Part shown: positions 42,422 through 50,444 of the stretch, piece by piece
Layout of the letters: each line of letters starts with the position of its first letter
How positions within the stretch are numbered: the stretch's first letter is position 1
Assembly: GCA_045595165.1 (NCBI GenBank)
Contig: JAZNZY010000021.1
Span: 1 to 64,000 of the forward strand
DNA length: 64,000 nt
Source of the DNA: SFLA01 sp045595165
Lineage (GTDB): Bacteria; Bacillota; Clostridia; Oscillospirales; CAG-382
Direction of reading: 5' to 3'
Made by a program: the position numbers and the translations under genes
Notes under the pieces: model-generated
The model's input: the letters and a program-made list of their open reading frames with translations, nothing else
The model's database searches: none
Told to the model about the DNA's origin: nothing

Positions 42422-42513
42422 TTTGGCAGAATTATAACACATTTGGCAGTTTTTGGCAATAGTTTTTTGCCAATTTATTCATCTTTTTGCCAACTTTTTA
42501 CGACATTTGCCAC
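42422..42513 (-). promoter_or_regulatory. spo0A promoter with six TTTGGCA half-sites
   Basis: On the minus strand TTGCCA (complement of 42454-42459), 17 bp, TATAAT (complement of 42431-42436). TTTGGCA occurs at 42422, 42442 and 42452, and the inverse TTTGCCA at 42466, 42486 and 42506. The half-sites overlap the -35 and flank the -10. TGTCGTA, one base from the 0A box TGTCGAA, lies within 42497-42507 on the minus strand. Confidence 0.7.
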
Positions 42514-42627
42514 CAACAAATTTGTTTTTGCGACAAAAAGCGGGATTTAATTATGTAAAACTATTGACAAAAGCGTAGCAGAAGGATATGATTTAACCGT
42601 AAAATACGACCCGGAGGAAAAGAAGTT

Positions 42628-43221
42628 TTGGCAAAAAAGACACTTTTAATAACCGGTTTTGACCCCTTTGGGGGAGAAAAAATAAACCCCTCCTTTGAGG
42701 CAGTAAAACGACTGCCCGAAGGAATCGGGGATTACAATATTATAAAGCTGTGCGTGCCCACTTCCTTTGAAAAAGCAAGTAAAACGGTGATCGCCAAAGC
42801 CGAAGAATTTGAGCCTGATGTGATAATTTGTGTCGGTCAGGCGGGAGGCAGAAAGGGTGTTACGCACGAAGTTGTCGGTATAAACTTACGTGACGCCCGC
42901 ATTCCCGATAACGACGGATATGTGCCGAAAAACGTTCCCGTAATTGAAAATGCGCCTGCCGCATATTTCTCCACCCTGCCTGTAGACGATATAGTCGATG
43001 CGGTAAACCAAGCCGGCGTGCCCTGCTCCAAATCCTATTCCGCCGGAGCTTTTGTGTGCAACGACCTGCTTTATTCCCTGCTTCACCGCTTTGACGGCAC
43101 GGACAAAAAGATAGGATTTATCCACGTGCCTTTTCTTCCCGAGCAGGCGGAAGATAAGCACCCATCCCTTTCCTTGGAGCAAATTACAACCGCCCTGACA
43201 GCGGCGATAGAGGTAATATAA
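42628..43221 (+). CDS. pcp: Pyroglutamyl-peptidase I
   Basis: The 197-residue cysteine peptidase removes N-terminal pyroglutamate from peptides. GFDPFGGEKINPS near 8-20 is the family opening, the catalytic Glu lies in ICVGQAGGR's vicinity, Cys in AGAFVCNDLLY near 137, and His in FIHVPFLPEQ. The start is TTG (42628), supported by GGAGG 10 bases ahead. It stands on the opposite strand between spo0A and the genes upstream, so it splits the common spoIVB-spo0A arrangement. Confidence 0.92.
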   Translation: MAKKTLLITGFDPFGGEKINPSFEAVKRLPEGIGDYNIIKLCVPTSFEKASKTVIAKAEEFEPDVIICVGQAGGRKGVTHEVVGINLRDARIPDNDGYVPKNVPVIENAPAAYFSTLPVDDIVDAVNQAGVPCSKSYSAGAFVCNDLLYSLLHRFDGTDKKIGFIHVPFLPEQAEDKHPSLSLEQITTALTAAIEVI

Positions 43222-43235
43222 CCGGGAGAAAGCAA

Positions 43236-43266
43236 AAACCACGGCGAAAAACGCCGTGGTTTAATT
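43236..43266. terminator. Bidirectional intrinsic terminator
   Basis: AAACCACGGCG and CGCCGTGGTTT pair over 11 bp around a short A-rich loop, followed by AATTTT, between convergent pcp and the lipoprotein gene. Confidence 0.88.
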
Positions 43267-44181
43267 TTAAGATATAAGCTCGTTGACACCTTCAAGATAG
43301 CCCGTGGGGTTGTAAAACACCTCGTAGCCATCGTACTGAATCTCCTTGTACTTTTCGTCGCCTTTTTTGTTGGTTTGTATCCAAAGTCTTAAAAATCCAT
43401 CTTCATCATAAGCATAGGTGGTTTTTATCGTTTCCGAGCCGAATACGTTTCTTTTTATTGTTCTTGAAACAAGAAATCCTCGGTTATCGTACTCAAAGGT
43501 CAAGGTGATCTTTGTTGCGCCGTCGGAAAAGGGTTCGGAATAGGTTTCAACGTATTCGGCAAGACGTCCGTACTTATCGTAGGAATACTCCTCTTTACGC
43601 GTTTTGCCATTACCGTAATCGGTAAAAGCCTGCGTCAAGTTTCCGTCTTTGTCATATTCATAGGTTCTTGCGCCGGAATGCGTTGATATCAGATGTCCAT
43701 TTTCATCATATGAATATGTAACGACCCGTTCTCCGTCCACCATTTTAACACGGTTTCCGTTTTCGTCATATTCATACACGATGCCATTGGCTTGTATGCA
43801 CCTTCCGTTGGAATCGTATTCGTATTCAGAAGTGTTTTTATTATAATTCAATCCATCGGTTGTCGAAGTGAGGCTGACAGTGTTTCCCATTTCGTCAAAC
43901 TCTTTTTGCAAAGAAGTGGTGGTCGGCGGATCATCATAGTAGGTAGTAGTGGTTATAAATCTCGGTAAAACCACAAACTTATCCAACTGATCGTAAACGT
44001 CCTTGTAGGTCTGTATTTGCAGGAACAGAATATACGCCTCTTCGTACTGCCCTTCTTCGATACAGACAAGAGCGTTTTGGTAAATTTCTTCAGCCGCTTC
44101 TTCGCTCATTCCCAGATCCGAGCCGCAGCCGCACAGAAAAACAAAAGAGAAAACCAATAAAAAGGCAAGTGCTTTTTTCAT
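43267..44181 (-). CDS. Lipoprotein with YD (RHS-like) repeats
   Basis: The 304-residue protein has a lipoprotein signal ending FLCGC (Cys near 20). A short helical region that resembles a TPR unit (ALVCIEEGQYEEAYILFLQIQ, split here as residues of about 32-52) comes first. From about 105 to 290 run at least seven YD-type repeats (YEYDSNGR, YEYDENGN, YSYDENGH, YEYDKDGN, YSYDKYGR, FEYDNRGF, YAYDEDGF). It lacks the long core and toxin end of RHS proteins, so it is probably a surface binding protein. The ATG at 44181 follows GGAGG; a TTG two codons earlier is less likely. Confidence 0.82.
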   Translation of the reverse strand: MKKALAFLLVFSFVFLCGCGSDLGMSEEAAEEIYQNALVCIEEGQYEEAYILFLQIQTYKDVYDQLDKFVVLPRFITTTTYYDDPPTTTSLQKEFDEMGNTVSLTSTTDGLNYNKNTSEYEYDSNGRCIQANGIVYEYDENGNRVKMVDGERVVTYSYDENGHLISTHSGARTYEYDKDGNLTQAFTDYGNGKTRKEEYSYDKYGRLAEYVETYSEPFSDGATKITLTFEYDNRGFLVSRTIKRNVFGSETIKTTYAYDEDGFLRLWIQTNKKGDEKYKEIQYDGYEVFYNPTGYLEGVNELIS

Positions 44182-44244
44182 AATCAATTCCTCCGTAATT
44201 TTTATATATTAAGTATAAACCAACTCGGACCGATTGTCAATAAC

Positions 44245-44274
44245 AATAAAAGCCGGGGTCAACCGGCTTTATTG
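44245..44274. terminator. Intrinsic terminator after spoIVB
   Basis: AATAAAAGCCGG and CCGGCTTTATT pair around GGTCAA just beyond the spoIVB stop codon on the minus strand. Confidence 0.85.
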
Positions 44275-44276
44275 CT

Positions 44277-45287
44277 TTAATTTGCTGTATTAAGCATATT
44301 TTCTATAAATATTCCGTAGCCTTTGGTGTGATCGTTGACAAGCACATGGGTTACTGCGCCGGCAAGCCTGCCGTTCTGGATAATGGGTGAGCCCGACATC
44401 CCCTGAACGATACCGCCGGTGGCTTCAAGAAGAGCAGGGTCGGTAACACGGATAAGAAAATTTTTGGTATCCCCCGAATCTTTATACACCTTTACAATTT
44501 CTATATCGTATTCCCCTACCTTGCCGTTTATCTGGCACAGCACGGTGGCTTTACCCTCGGTAACCTCCTTTTTTTTGGCTATCTCCATTGGCTGGCGGAG
44601 AGCTGCGGGCAGGGTGGAAAACACACCGTAAACTCCCGTGTGGGTGTTTTTAAAGATCTCGCCCCTTACCTCTTTGCCAAAATTACCCTTTAATTCACCG
44701 GGAGTGCGGGTGTCGCCTTTGTCTATGGCGGTTATATTTACATCCACCACGTACGCCTTGCCCACGGGCATTAATGACCCCGTATCCACATCGCAGATGC
44801 CGTGTCCCAAGCCGCCGAAATCACCCGTAAAGCCGTTTATATAGGTTACGGTGCCGATACCTGCGGTGGAATCCCGAACCCACACACCGATACACCATTT
44901 ACCCGTTTCCGAGCTTAACACCGGCTTTACCTTGACCTGACGCTCGTTCCCGTCCTGATCTTTTACGGCGAGCACCATTTCCTTGCCCTTGCTTTGATCG
45001 ACGGTGCTTACAAGCTCCTCCGAAGTGGAAAGCTTTTTGCCATCTGCCGAAATAATTGTTTCCTTTACTTTTATACCGCTATCCTTTGCAGGTGAGCACA
45101 AGCCTGCGGGAGTTGTTACGTCTGCCGTGCCCACTACCAAAAGCCCATCCGTGAAGAATTTTACTCCGAAATTCATTCCGCCGGGAATAAGCTTTTGTCT
45201 TGACGCAGAAGCCGACAAGCCCGAAAGCATACCCACACAGACACAAGCACAAAGGATAAAGGCGGTAAAACGATAAATCCTTTTCAT
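44277..45287 (-). CDS. spoIVB: SpoIVB sporulation serine peptidase (S55)
   Basis: The 336-residue protein has a signal peptide, a PDZ-like domain (about 60-120, PAKDSGIKVKETIISADGK) and the S55 domain. GGLGHGICD supplies the catalytic His, and IVQGMSGSPIIQNGRLAGAV the nucleophile Ser. In sporulation SpoIVB is made in the forespore and cleaves SpoIVFA, which frees the SpoIVFB protease to activate sigma-K. In many Firmicutes it is directly before spo0A. Here both genes are on the same strand, but the YD-repeat lipoprotein and pcp lie between them. Confidence 0.94.
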   Translation of the reverse strand: MKRIYRFTAFILCACVCVGMLSGLSASASRQKLIPGGMNFGVKFFTDGLLVVGTADVTTPAGLCSPAKDSGIKVKETIISADGKKLSTSEELVSTVDQSKGKEMVLAVKDQDGNERQVKVKPVLSSETGKWCIGVWVRDSTAGIGTVTYINGFTGDFGGLGHGICDVDTGSLMPVGKAYVVDVNITAIDKGDTRTPGELKGNFGKEVRGEIFKNTHTGVYGVFSTLPAALRQPMEIAKKKEVTEGKATVLCQINGKVGEYDIEIVKVYKDSGDTKNFLIRVTDPALLEATGGIVQGMSGSPIIQNGRLAGAVTHVLVNDHTKGYGIFIENMLNTAN

Positions 45288-45383
45288 AGCATCACCTTTT
45301 ACTTTTTTTAAGATGAATGATTAAAAACGCCCTCGAAACAATTATGTGCAAAACACACCTTTATATGCTTTGATAAATAAGGA

Positions 45384-45415
45384 AAACGCAGAAGAAATTA
45401 CTTTCTTCTGCGTTT
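45384..45415. terminator. Bidirectional terminator with the YgiQ stop codon in its loop
   Basis: AAACGCAGAAGAAA and TTTCTTCTGCGTTT pair over 14 bp; the loop TTAC (45398-45401) contains the complement of the TAA stop of the YgiQ gene. Confidence 0.9.
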
Positions 45416-47263
45416 ATCGCTTTGTTTTGTTTTTTGGTGATTTTTGGGTTTATTTTTGTTTTGATTTTTGGTGTCATGAACCTTTTTGCGGTAAGGCAGC
45501 AAAACGGGAATAAGATCTTCCCTGCCCAATTTATACAGCGCTTTTTTGACCATGGGCGCATTCTCGGGACGGTACGCCTGAAGCAGAGCACGCTGAAGCT
45601 GTTTTTCCTCATAAGAACGGGGAACGTACACGCTCTTGCCCGTAAAAGGATCTATACCCGTATAAAACATACAGGTGGATGCAGTGCCGGGCGTGGGATA
45701 AAAATCCTGCACCTGCTCGGGGTTTATATTGTTTTCCTTTAAATAAAGAGCCAATTCCAGCGCGTCCTCAAGCCTGCTTCCCGGATGGGAAGACATAAGA
45801 TAAGGAACGAGGTACTGCTCTTTACCCATAGACTGAGTTATGGAATAAAACTTCTTTTTAAAGCGGTTATAGGTTTCGATGCCGGGCTTGCCCATATAAT
45901 GAAGCACGTTATCCACGCAATGCTCGGGAGCGACCTTAAGCTGACCGCTTACGTGATCACGCACCAGCTTTTTGAAAAACGCATCGTTTTTATCTGCCAG
46001 AACGTAATCGAAACGGATACCGCTTCGTATAAACACCTTTTTGACGCCTTTTACCTTTTCCACCTCTTCAAGCAGGCGGATGTAATCCGAGTGGTCCACC
46101 TTCATATTGGGGCAAGGGGAGGGTTCAAGGCACTTGCGGTTAACGCAAAGACCGTGCTTTTTCTGCTTTTCGCAGGAGGGGAACCGGAAGTTTGCGGTGG
46201 GGCCGCCCACATCGTGGATATATCCCTTAAAATCCGGTTTGGCGGCGAGTATCTCCGCCTCTCTCACCACAGATTCCACACTACGGGATACCACCTGCCT
46301 GCCCTGATGGAAGGCGATGGAGCAGAAATTGCAGTTACCGAAGCAGCCTCTGTTGTGGGCTATGGAAAACTTGACTTCGTTTATGGCGGGAACACCGCCA
46401 AACTGCTCGTAATAGGGGTGATACTCCCTCTCAAAGGGGAGCGAATACACCGCATCCAACTCGTTACGGGTGAGCGGAGGCATAGGGGGTGTCTGCACTA
46501 AAATTTTATCCCCGTAATCCTCTATTAATGCTTTACCGATAACGTGGTCCTGATTTTTTGCCTGAATATCAAAGGCTTTTGCAAAAGCGGCTTTGTCTGT
46601 CTTTAAGGTATCGTAATCCCCGATAAATTCGGTTTCGAACTTGGGGACAAAATCCTTCTCCGCAAGATAACAACAACCTCTTACGTCCCGAATTTTTTTG
46701 ATAGGAACGCCTTTATCCAACAAAAACGCGATGCGGCGGAGTATATTTTCTCCCATACCGTAGGTTAATATGTCCGCACGGCAATCCACAAGTATGCTTC
46801 GCCGCACAGAATCCGTCCAATAATCGTAGTGAGCAAAACGGCGCGTAGACGCCTCTACTCCGCCGATAACGATGGGCACGTCCCCGTATGCTTCGCGGAT
46901 ACGGTTGCAGTATACGATGACGGCGCGGTCGGGTCTTTTGCCCGCAACACCGCCGGGAGAATAATAATCGCTGTTGCGTTTGCGGCGCGCGGCTGTATAA
47001 TGCGCCACCATTGAATCTATATTGCCGCTGTTTACGAGAAAAGCAAGGCGGGGCTTGCCGAACCGTTTAAAATTCTCTGTAGTGCGCCAATCGGGCTGGG
47101 GAATTACCGCAACGGTATATCCTTCCGCTTCCAGCACCCTGCCGATGACTGCCGTACCGAAGGACGGGTGATCCACGTAGGCATCACCCGTCACGATAAT
47201 AAAATCAAATTCGGTTATACCGTTTGCCAATGCTTCCTCTTTTGTAATAGGAAGAAAAGCCAT
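45398..47263 (-). CDS. YgiQ-family radical SAM protein
   Basis: The 621-residue protein opens FLPITKEEALANGITEFDFI and has the UPF0313/YgiQ N-terminal domain (DAYVDHPSFGTAVIGR, VIGGVEASTRRFAHYDYW). The radical SAM motif follows, seen as CFGNCNFC near 318. The basic C-terminus (KKVHDTKNQNKNKPKNHQ) is low complexity. The family reaction is not established. It starts 9 bp after a solute-binding lipoprotein gene, which implies read-through, though there is no functional reason to link them. Confidence 0.92.
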   Translation of the reverse strand: MAFLPITKEEALANGITEFDFIIVTGDAYVDHPSFGTAVIGRVLEAEGYTVAVIPQPDWRTTENFKRFGKPRLAFLVNSGNIDSMVAHYTAARRKRNSDYYSPGGVAGKRPDRAVIVYCNRIREAYGDVPIVIGGVEASTRRFAHYDYWTDSVRRSILVDCRADILTYGMGENILRRIAFLLDKGVPIKKIRDVRGCCYLAEKDFVPKFETEFIGDYDTLKTDKAAFAKAFDIQAKNQDHVIGKALIEDYGDKILVQTPPMPPLTRNELDAVYSLPFEREYHPYYEQFGGVPAINEVKFSIAHNRGCFGNCNFCSIAFHQGRQVVSRSVESVVREAEILAAKPDFKGYIHDVGGPTANFRFPSCEKQKKHGLCVNRKCLEPSPCPNMKVDHSDYIRLLEEVEKVKGVKKVFIRSGIRFDYVLADKNDAFFKKLVRDHVSGQLKVAPEHCVDNVLHYMGKPGIETYNRFKKKFYSITQSMGKEQYLVPYLMSSHPGSRLEDALELALYLKENNINPEQVQDFYPTPGTASTCMFYTGIDPFTGKSVYVPRSYEEKQLQRALLQAYRPENAPMVKKALYKLGREDLIPVLLPYRKKVHDTKNQNKNKPKNHQKTKQSDKRRRK

Positions 47264-47272
47264 GATAAGTAA

Positions 47273-48793
47273 TTAGTTACGGTAATTTTCGATAGTTTCG
47301 TCGATAGCGTCTTCTGCCGCATCCTTGATGCTCTCGAAGGTAGAAACTACATCCGTCTTGCCTTCTCCTGCGAGATTCTGCATCATAGAGCCGATACCGC
47401 CGAAGTTATAGAAGGAACCAACGTCAAACTTAAGATTTGCGAAAATGTAATCGTCCAGCATTTCTTCGGATTCATCATCGCGGGCATCGCGGGATTTAAG
47501 AGTGGTTTCGTAATATGCGGGAGTGAGGTAGTTCTTTGCTTCGCAAGCGATAAGCTCGGTCATATATGCGGAAAACTCTTCATCGGGTGCGGAGGTGGGA
47601 ATTACAACAACGTATGTGCCGGATCCGGAGGGGGTATAATAATTTTCCTGTTCCAAATCAAACTTAGGAATGGGAATAATACCGAATTCTATACCGTTTT
47701 CATAGTTACGGAGCTTCTTGATTGCGGAGAATACGCTGCAACGGAACAATGCTCTGCCTTCGCCGAAGATATCCAAAGAGGTCTTCCAAACATCGGTAAC
47801 ACCGAATTCGGTGCCAAGGGTGTTGGAGCAAATGTGCCAGGTGTTTTTCTTTGAATATTCCTCAAGCAGACGCTGAGCGACGCTTACGGAACGGGTGGTA
47901 TCAAAGGTAAGGTAAGGAAGGTCATCTGCATCCTTTGCAGCAAGGGATTCGCCTGCAGCGGAATAGAAGGTGTACGGATCGGAGGTTTCGCTTACCAAGC
48001 CCCACTGATCGTTATAATCCCACTTGCCGTCGCCGCTTTCAACGGTTGCTTTTTTGCACATTTCCAGCATGGTATCGTAAACCCATTCGCCGTCTTCAAC
48101 CATTTCGTACAAGGACTTTTCACCGGGGAAAAGGGTTGCGTACATTTCCTTATTGAAAACAAGGGCACGGGTGGATATTTTGGACATTATGGTGATATCG
48201 CCGGTGGAGAAATAAAGCTGATCGGAAATAGAGAAGGCTTCATTTGCACCCTGTGACCACCAAGGCATGGTAAGATCGATATAAGGAGAAAGCTTTTCGC
48301 TGTTAAGTGCATGAAGCTTGCCTTCCTGAGCGAGATTAACTGCGCCGGAAAGGAAAGGCATTGCCATATCGTAGTTGCCCAAGCCGCCTGCGATATCGTC
48401 CTGAACTGCGGTGTATACGTCTTTAACGTAAATGGGGTTTATAACAACGCCGGTAAGCGATTCTACCAGACGGTTACGCTCTTTTACCGCATCGTTGATA
48501 ACCGCATCGGTAGTAGGGTACTTATCAAATCCGATATCCTCGGAGAAATAAGTGGTCTGAACCTCGTTGCTGGTTACGGCAACGTCAAAGGTAGCGTAAG
48601 TGGAGTCGTTTACGTCCCATTCAAAAGCGGGAAGGTTGGTAACGTAACGGTCGGAATCGGGATCATAGCCCGCTTCGGTCTTGGATTCGTTTTGTTCAGT
48701 CTTGCTGACATCGGTATCCGTATCGTTGCAGGAAACCAGCAGACACGAGCCGATCATAAGCAAGCAAAGAAGTAAAACAACTATTCTTTTCAT
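47273..48793 (-). CDS. Solute-binding lipoprotein SBP1
   Basis: The 506-residue protein has a lipoprotein signal ending LLVSC (Cys22) and the two-lobed extracellular solute-binding layout: TDVFVSNEVQT-type first strand, YDMAMPFLSGAV, ALVFNKEMY, YSAAGESL and a C-terminal helix pair. It is a clear paralogue of the 48892 gene with equal length and collinear motifs. Sugar-binding family 1 is the best fit. No ABC permease or ATPase gene lies nearby, so it must use a distant transporter or act as a sensor. Confidence 0.85.
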   Translation of the reverse strand: MKRIVVLLLCLLMIGSCLLVSCNDTDTDVSKTEQNESKTEAGYDPDSDRYVTNLPAFEWDVNDSTYATFDVAVTSNEVQTTYFSEDIGFDKYPTTDAVINDAVKERNRLVESLTGVVINPIYVKDVYTAVQDDIAGGLGNYDMAMPFLSGAVNLAQEGKLHALNSEKLSPYIDLTMPWWSQGANEAFSISDQLYFSTGDITIMSKISTRALVFNKEMYATLFPGEKSLYEMVEDGEWVYDTMLEMCKKATVESGDGKWDYNDQWGLVSETSDPYTFYSAAGESLAAKDADDLPYLTFDTTRSVSVAQRLLEEYSKKNTWHICSNTLGTEFGVTDVWKTSLDIFGEGRALFRCSVFSAIKKLRNYENGIEFGIIPIPKFDLEQENYYTPSGSGTYVVVIPTSAPDEEFSAYMTELIACEAKNYLTPAYYETTLKSRDARDDESEEMLDDYIFANLKFDVGSFYNFGGIGSMMQNLAGEGKTDVVSTFESIKDAAEDAIDETIENYRN

Positions 48794-48835
48794 TTTTGCC
48801 TCCGTTTAAATAATGTTTGGTTTTTAACAAAACCG

Positions 48836-48861
48836 CGCGGCGGGTTGAAAAACCCGCCGCG
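48836..48861 (-). terminator. Hairpin between the two solute-binding protein genes
   Basis: CGCGGCGGGTT and AACCCGCCGCG pair over 11 bp around a GAAA tetraloop. On the minus strand GGTTTTGTT follows. It likely stops most transcripts after SBP2 and gives SBP1 less. Confidence 0.85.
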
Positions 48862-48891
48862 GGCGAAATAAAAAAGGAGAATAGGTCTTTA

Positions 48892-50412
48892 TTAATCTCT
48901 GAAGTTTTCGATAGTATCTTCGATAGCAGATTCAATAGTATCGGTAACCTTTTCTACGGAAGACTTAACGTCGGTACCGCCGGAGGACATAAGTCCGGAA
49001 AGGATGGAGCTTGCGCCGGAGAAGCCGTAGATATAACCGGTATCGTAAATTACGTTGGAGAAGATGAGGTCAAGCATACGCTCGGTTTCATCGTCCTTGG
49101 AATCGCGCTTCTTAAGAGTTACTTCGTAGTAAGCGTCGGTTACGTAGTTCTTTGCTTCGCAGCAAACCAGCTCGGTCATATATGCGGAGAATTCTTCGTC
49201 CTCAACACAGTTGGGAATTACAACTGCGTATGCATAGTGAGCAGAGCAGGGAGTGTAGTAATTTTCCTGGTCAGAGTTAAGCTTAGGCATGGGGATGATA
49301 CCGAATTCAACGCCTTCTTCGTATGCACGAAGCTTCTTGATAGCGGAGAATGCAGTGGTTCTGAACAATGCTCTGCCTTCGCCGAATACGTCGAGAGAAG
49401 CCTTCCACTTATCGGTAGCGCCCATAGCGGTCATATTCTCAGCCATGATAGCCCAACCGTCAGTCTGAAGAGCTTCGAGAACCTTAATAGCAGCGTCGAT
49501 GCTGGAGGTGGAGTTCATAGAGAATACGGGAAGGTCATCGGAATCCTTTGCACACATAGTGTTGCCGGATGCGAGATAGAACATATTAGCGTCGCCGTGA
49601 GAAGCGGAGCAGCCCCACTGGTCATCAAGATCCCAGTCGCCGTCGCCGTCCTGAACAGTAGCAACCTTTGCAAGCTGTACCATTTTATCGAGAGTCCATT
49701 CGCCGTCATCAACGACTTCGTACAGAGTCTTCTCGCCGGGGAAGAGAGAAGCGTACATATCCTTGTTGAAGGTAACTGCGGTGGAAACGATCTTCTGCAT
49801 AATGGAAATATCGCCGGTGGTGAAGTATACGATACCGTCAACGGAAAGACCTGCGGTAGCATTTGCATCCCACCAGGGCTGGGAAAGATCGATATATGCG
49901 GAAAGCTTATCGCTGTTGAGAGCGTGAAGCTTGCCTTCCTGAGCGAGAGTAGCTGCGCCGGGCATAAAGGGCATAGCCATATCGTAATCCTTCATACCGC
50001 CTGCGATCTGGTCGTTAAGGGCGCTTACAACGTCCTTTACGGGCCAAGCTACGATCTCAACGCCGGTAAGCTGTTCAACGTAGTTGTTACGCTCCATAAC
50101 TGCAGCGTTAAGTACTTCGTCGGTAGTTTCATACAGATTGTAACCGATCTCTTCGGAGAAATAGGTGGTCTGTGCTTCGTTGCTGTAAACGAGAACGTCA
50201 AAGGTGCCGTAAGTGCCGGAATCGGTATTCCAAGAGAATTCGGGAAGATCTGCAACGTAGCGATCGTCGCCATCTGCCTTGGAAACGGTGCCGCCCTTGC
50301 TCTCATCGGGAGTGCCGTCCTGGCAAGCCGCGAAAACGCTTGCTACCATAAGCACTGCGAGAAGAAGGGCAATAATGGAAATTCTTCTTTTCATGGGGAA
50401 AAGTCCTTTCAA
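48892..50412 (-). CDS. Solute-binding lipoprotein SBP2
   Basis: This 506-residue paralogue of SBP1 has a lipoprotein signal ending VFAAC (Cys23). Motifs run in parallel with SBP1: SNEAQTTYFSEEIGYN, YDMAMPFMPGAA, AVTFNKDMYASLFPGEKTLYE, DDQWGCSASHGD and FGIIPMPKL. The codon choice looks more strongly biased than in SBP1, suggesting higher expression. AAAGGA lies before the ATG. Upstream on the same strand is a degenerate helicase-like gene; no permease is present. Confidence 0.87.
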   Translation of the reverse strand: MKGLFPMKRRISIIALLLAVLMVASVFAACQDGTPDESKGGTVSKADGDDRYVADLPEFSWNTDSGTYGTFDVLVYSNEAQTTYFSEEIGYNLYETTDEVLNAAVMERNNYVEQLTGVEIVAWPVKDVVSALNDQIAGGMKDYDMAMPFMPGAATLAQEGKLHALNSDKLSAYIDLSQPWWDANATAGLSVDGIVYFTTGDISIMQKIVSTAVTFNKDMYASLFPGEKTLYEVVDDGEWTLDKMVQLAKVATVQDGDGDWDLDDQWGCSASHGDANMFYLASGNTMCAKDSDDLPVFSMNSTSSIDAAIKVLEALQTDGWAIMAENMTAMGATDKWKASLDVFGEGRALFRTTAFSAIKKLRAYEEGVEFGIIPMPKLNSDQENYYTPCSAHYAYAVVIPNCVEDEEFSAYMTELVCCEAKNYVTDAYYEVTLKKRDSKDDETERMLDLIFSNVIYDTGYIYGFSGASSILSGLMSSGGTDVKSSVEKVTDTIESAIEDTIENFRD

Positions 50413-50444
50413 TTTTTTGTTTTTTATATTTTTTGTTTTTTAGT

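Noticed and set aside
43267..44181. RHS/YD-repeat toxin
   Set aside because: Only about seven YD repeats are present, with no RHS core motif and no toxin domain after them; it is a lipoprotein with a short binding region.
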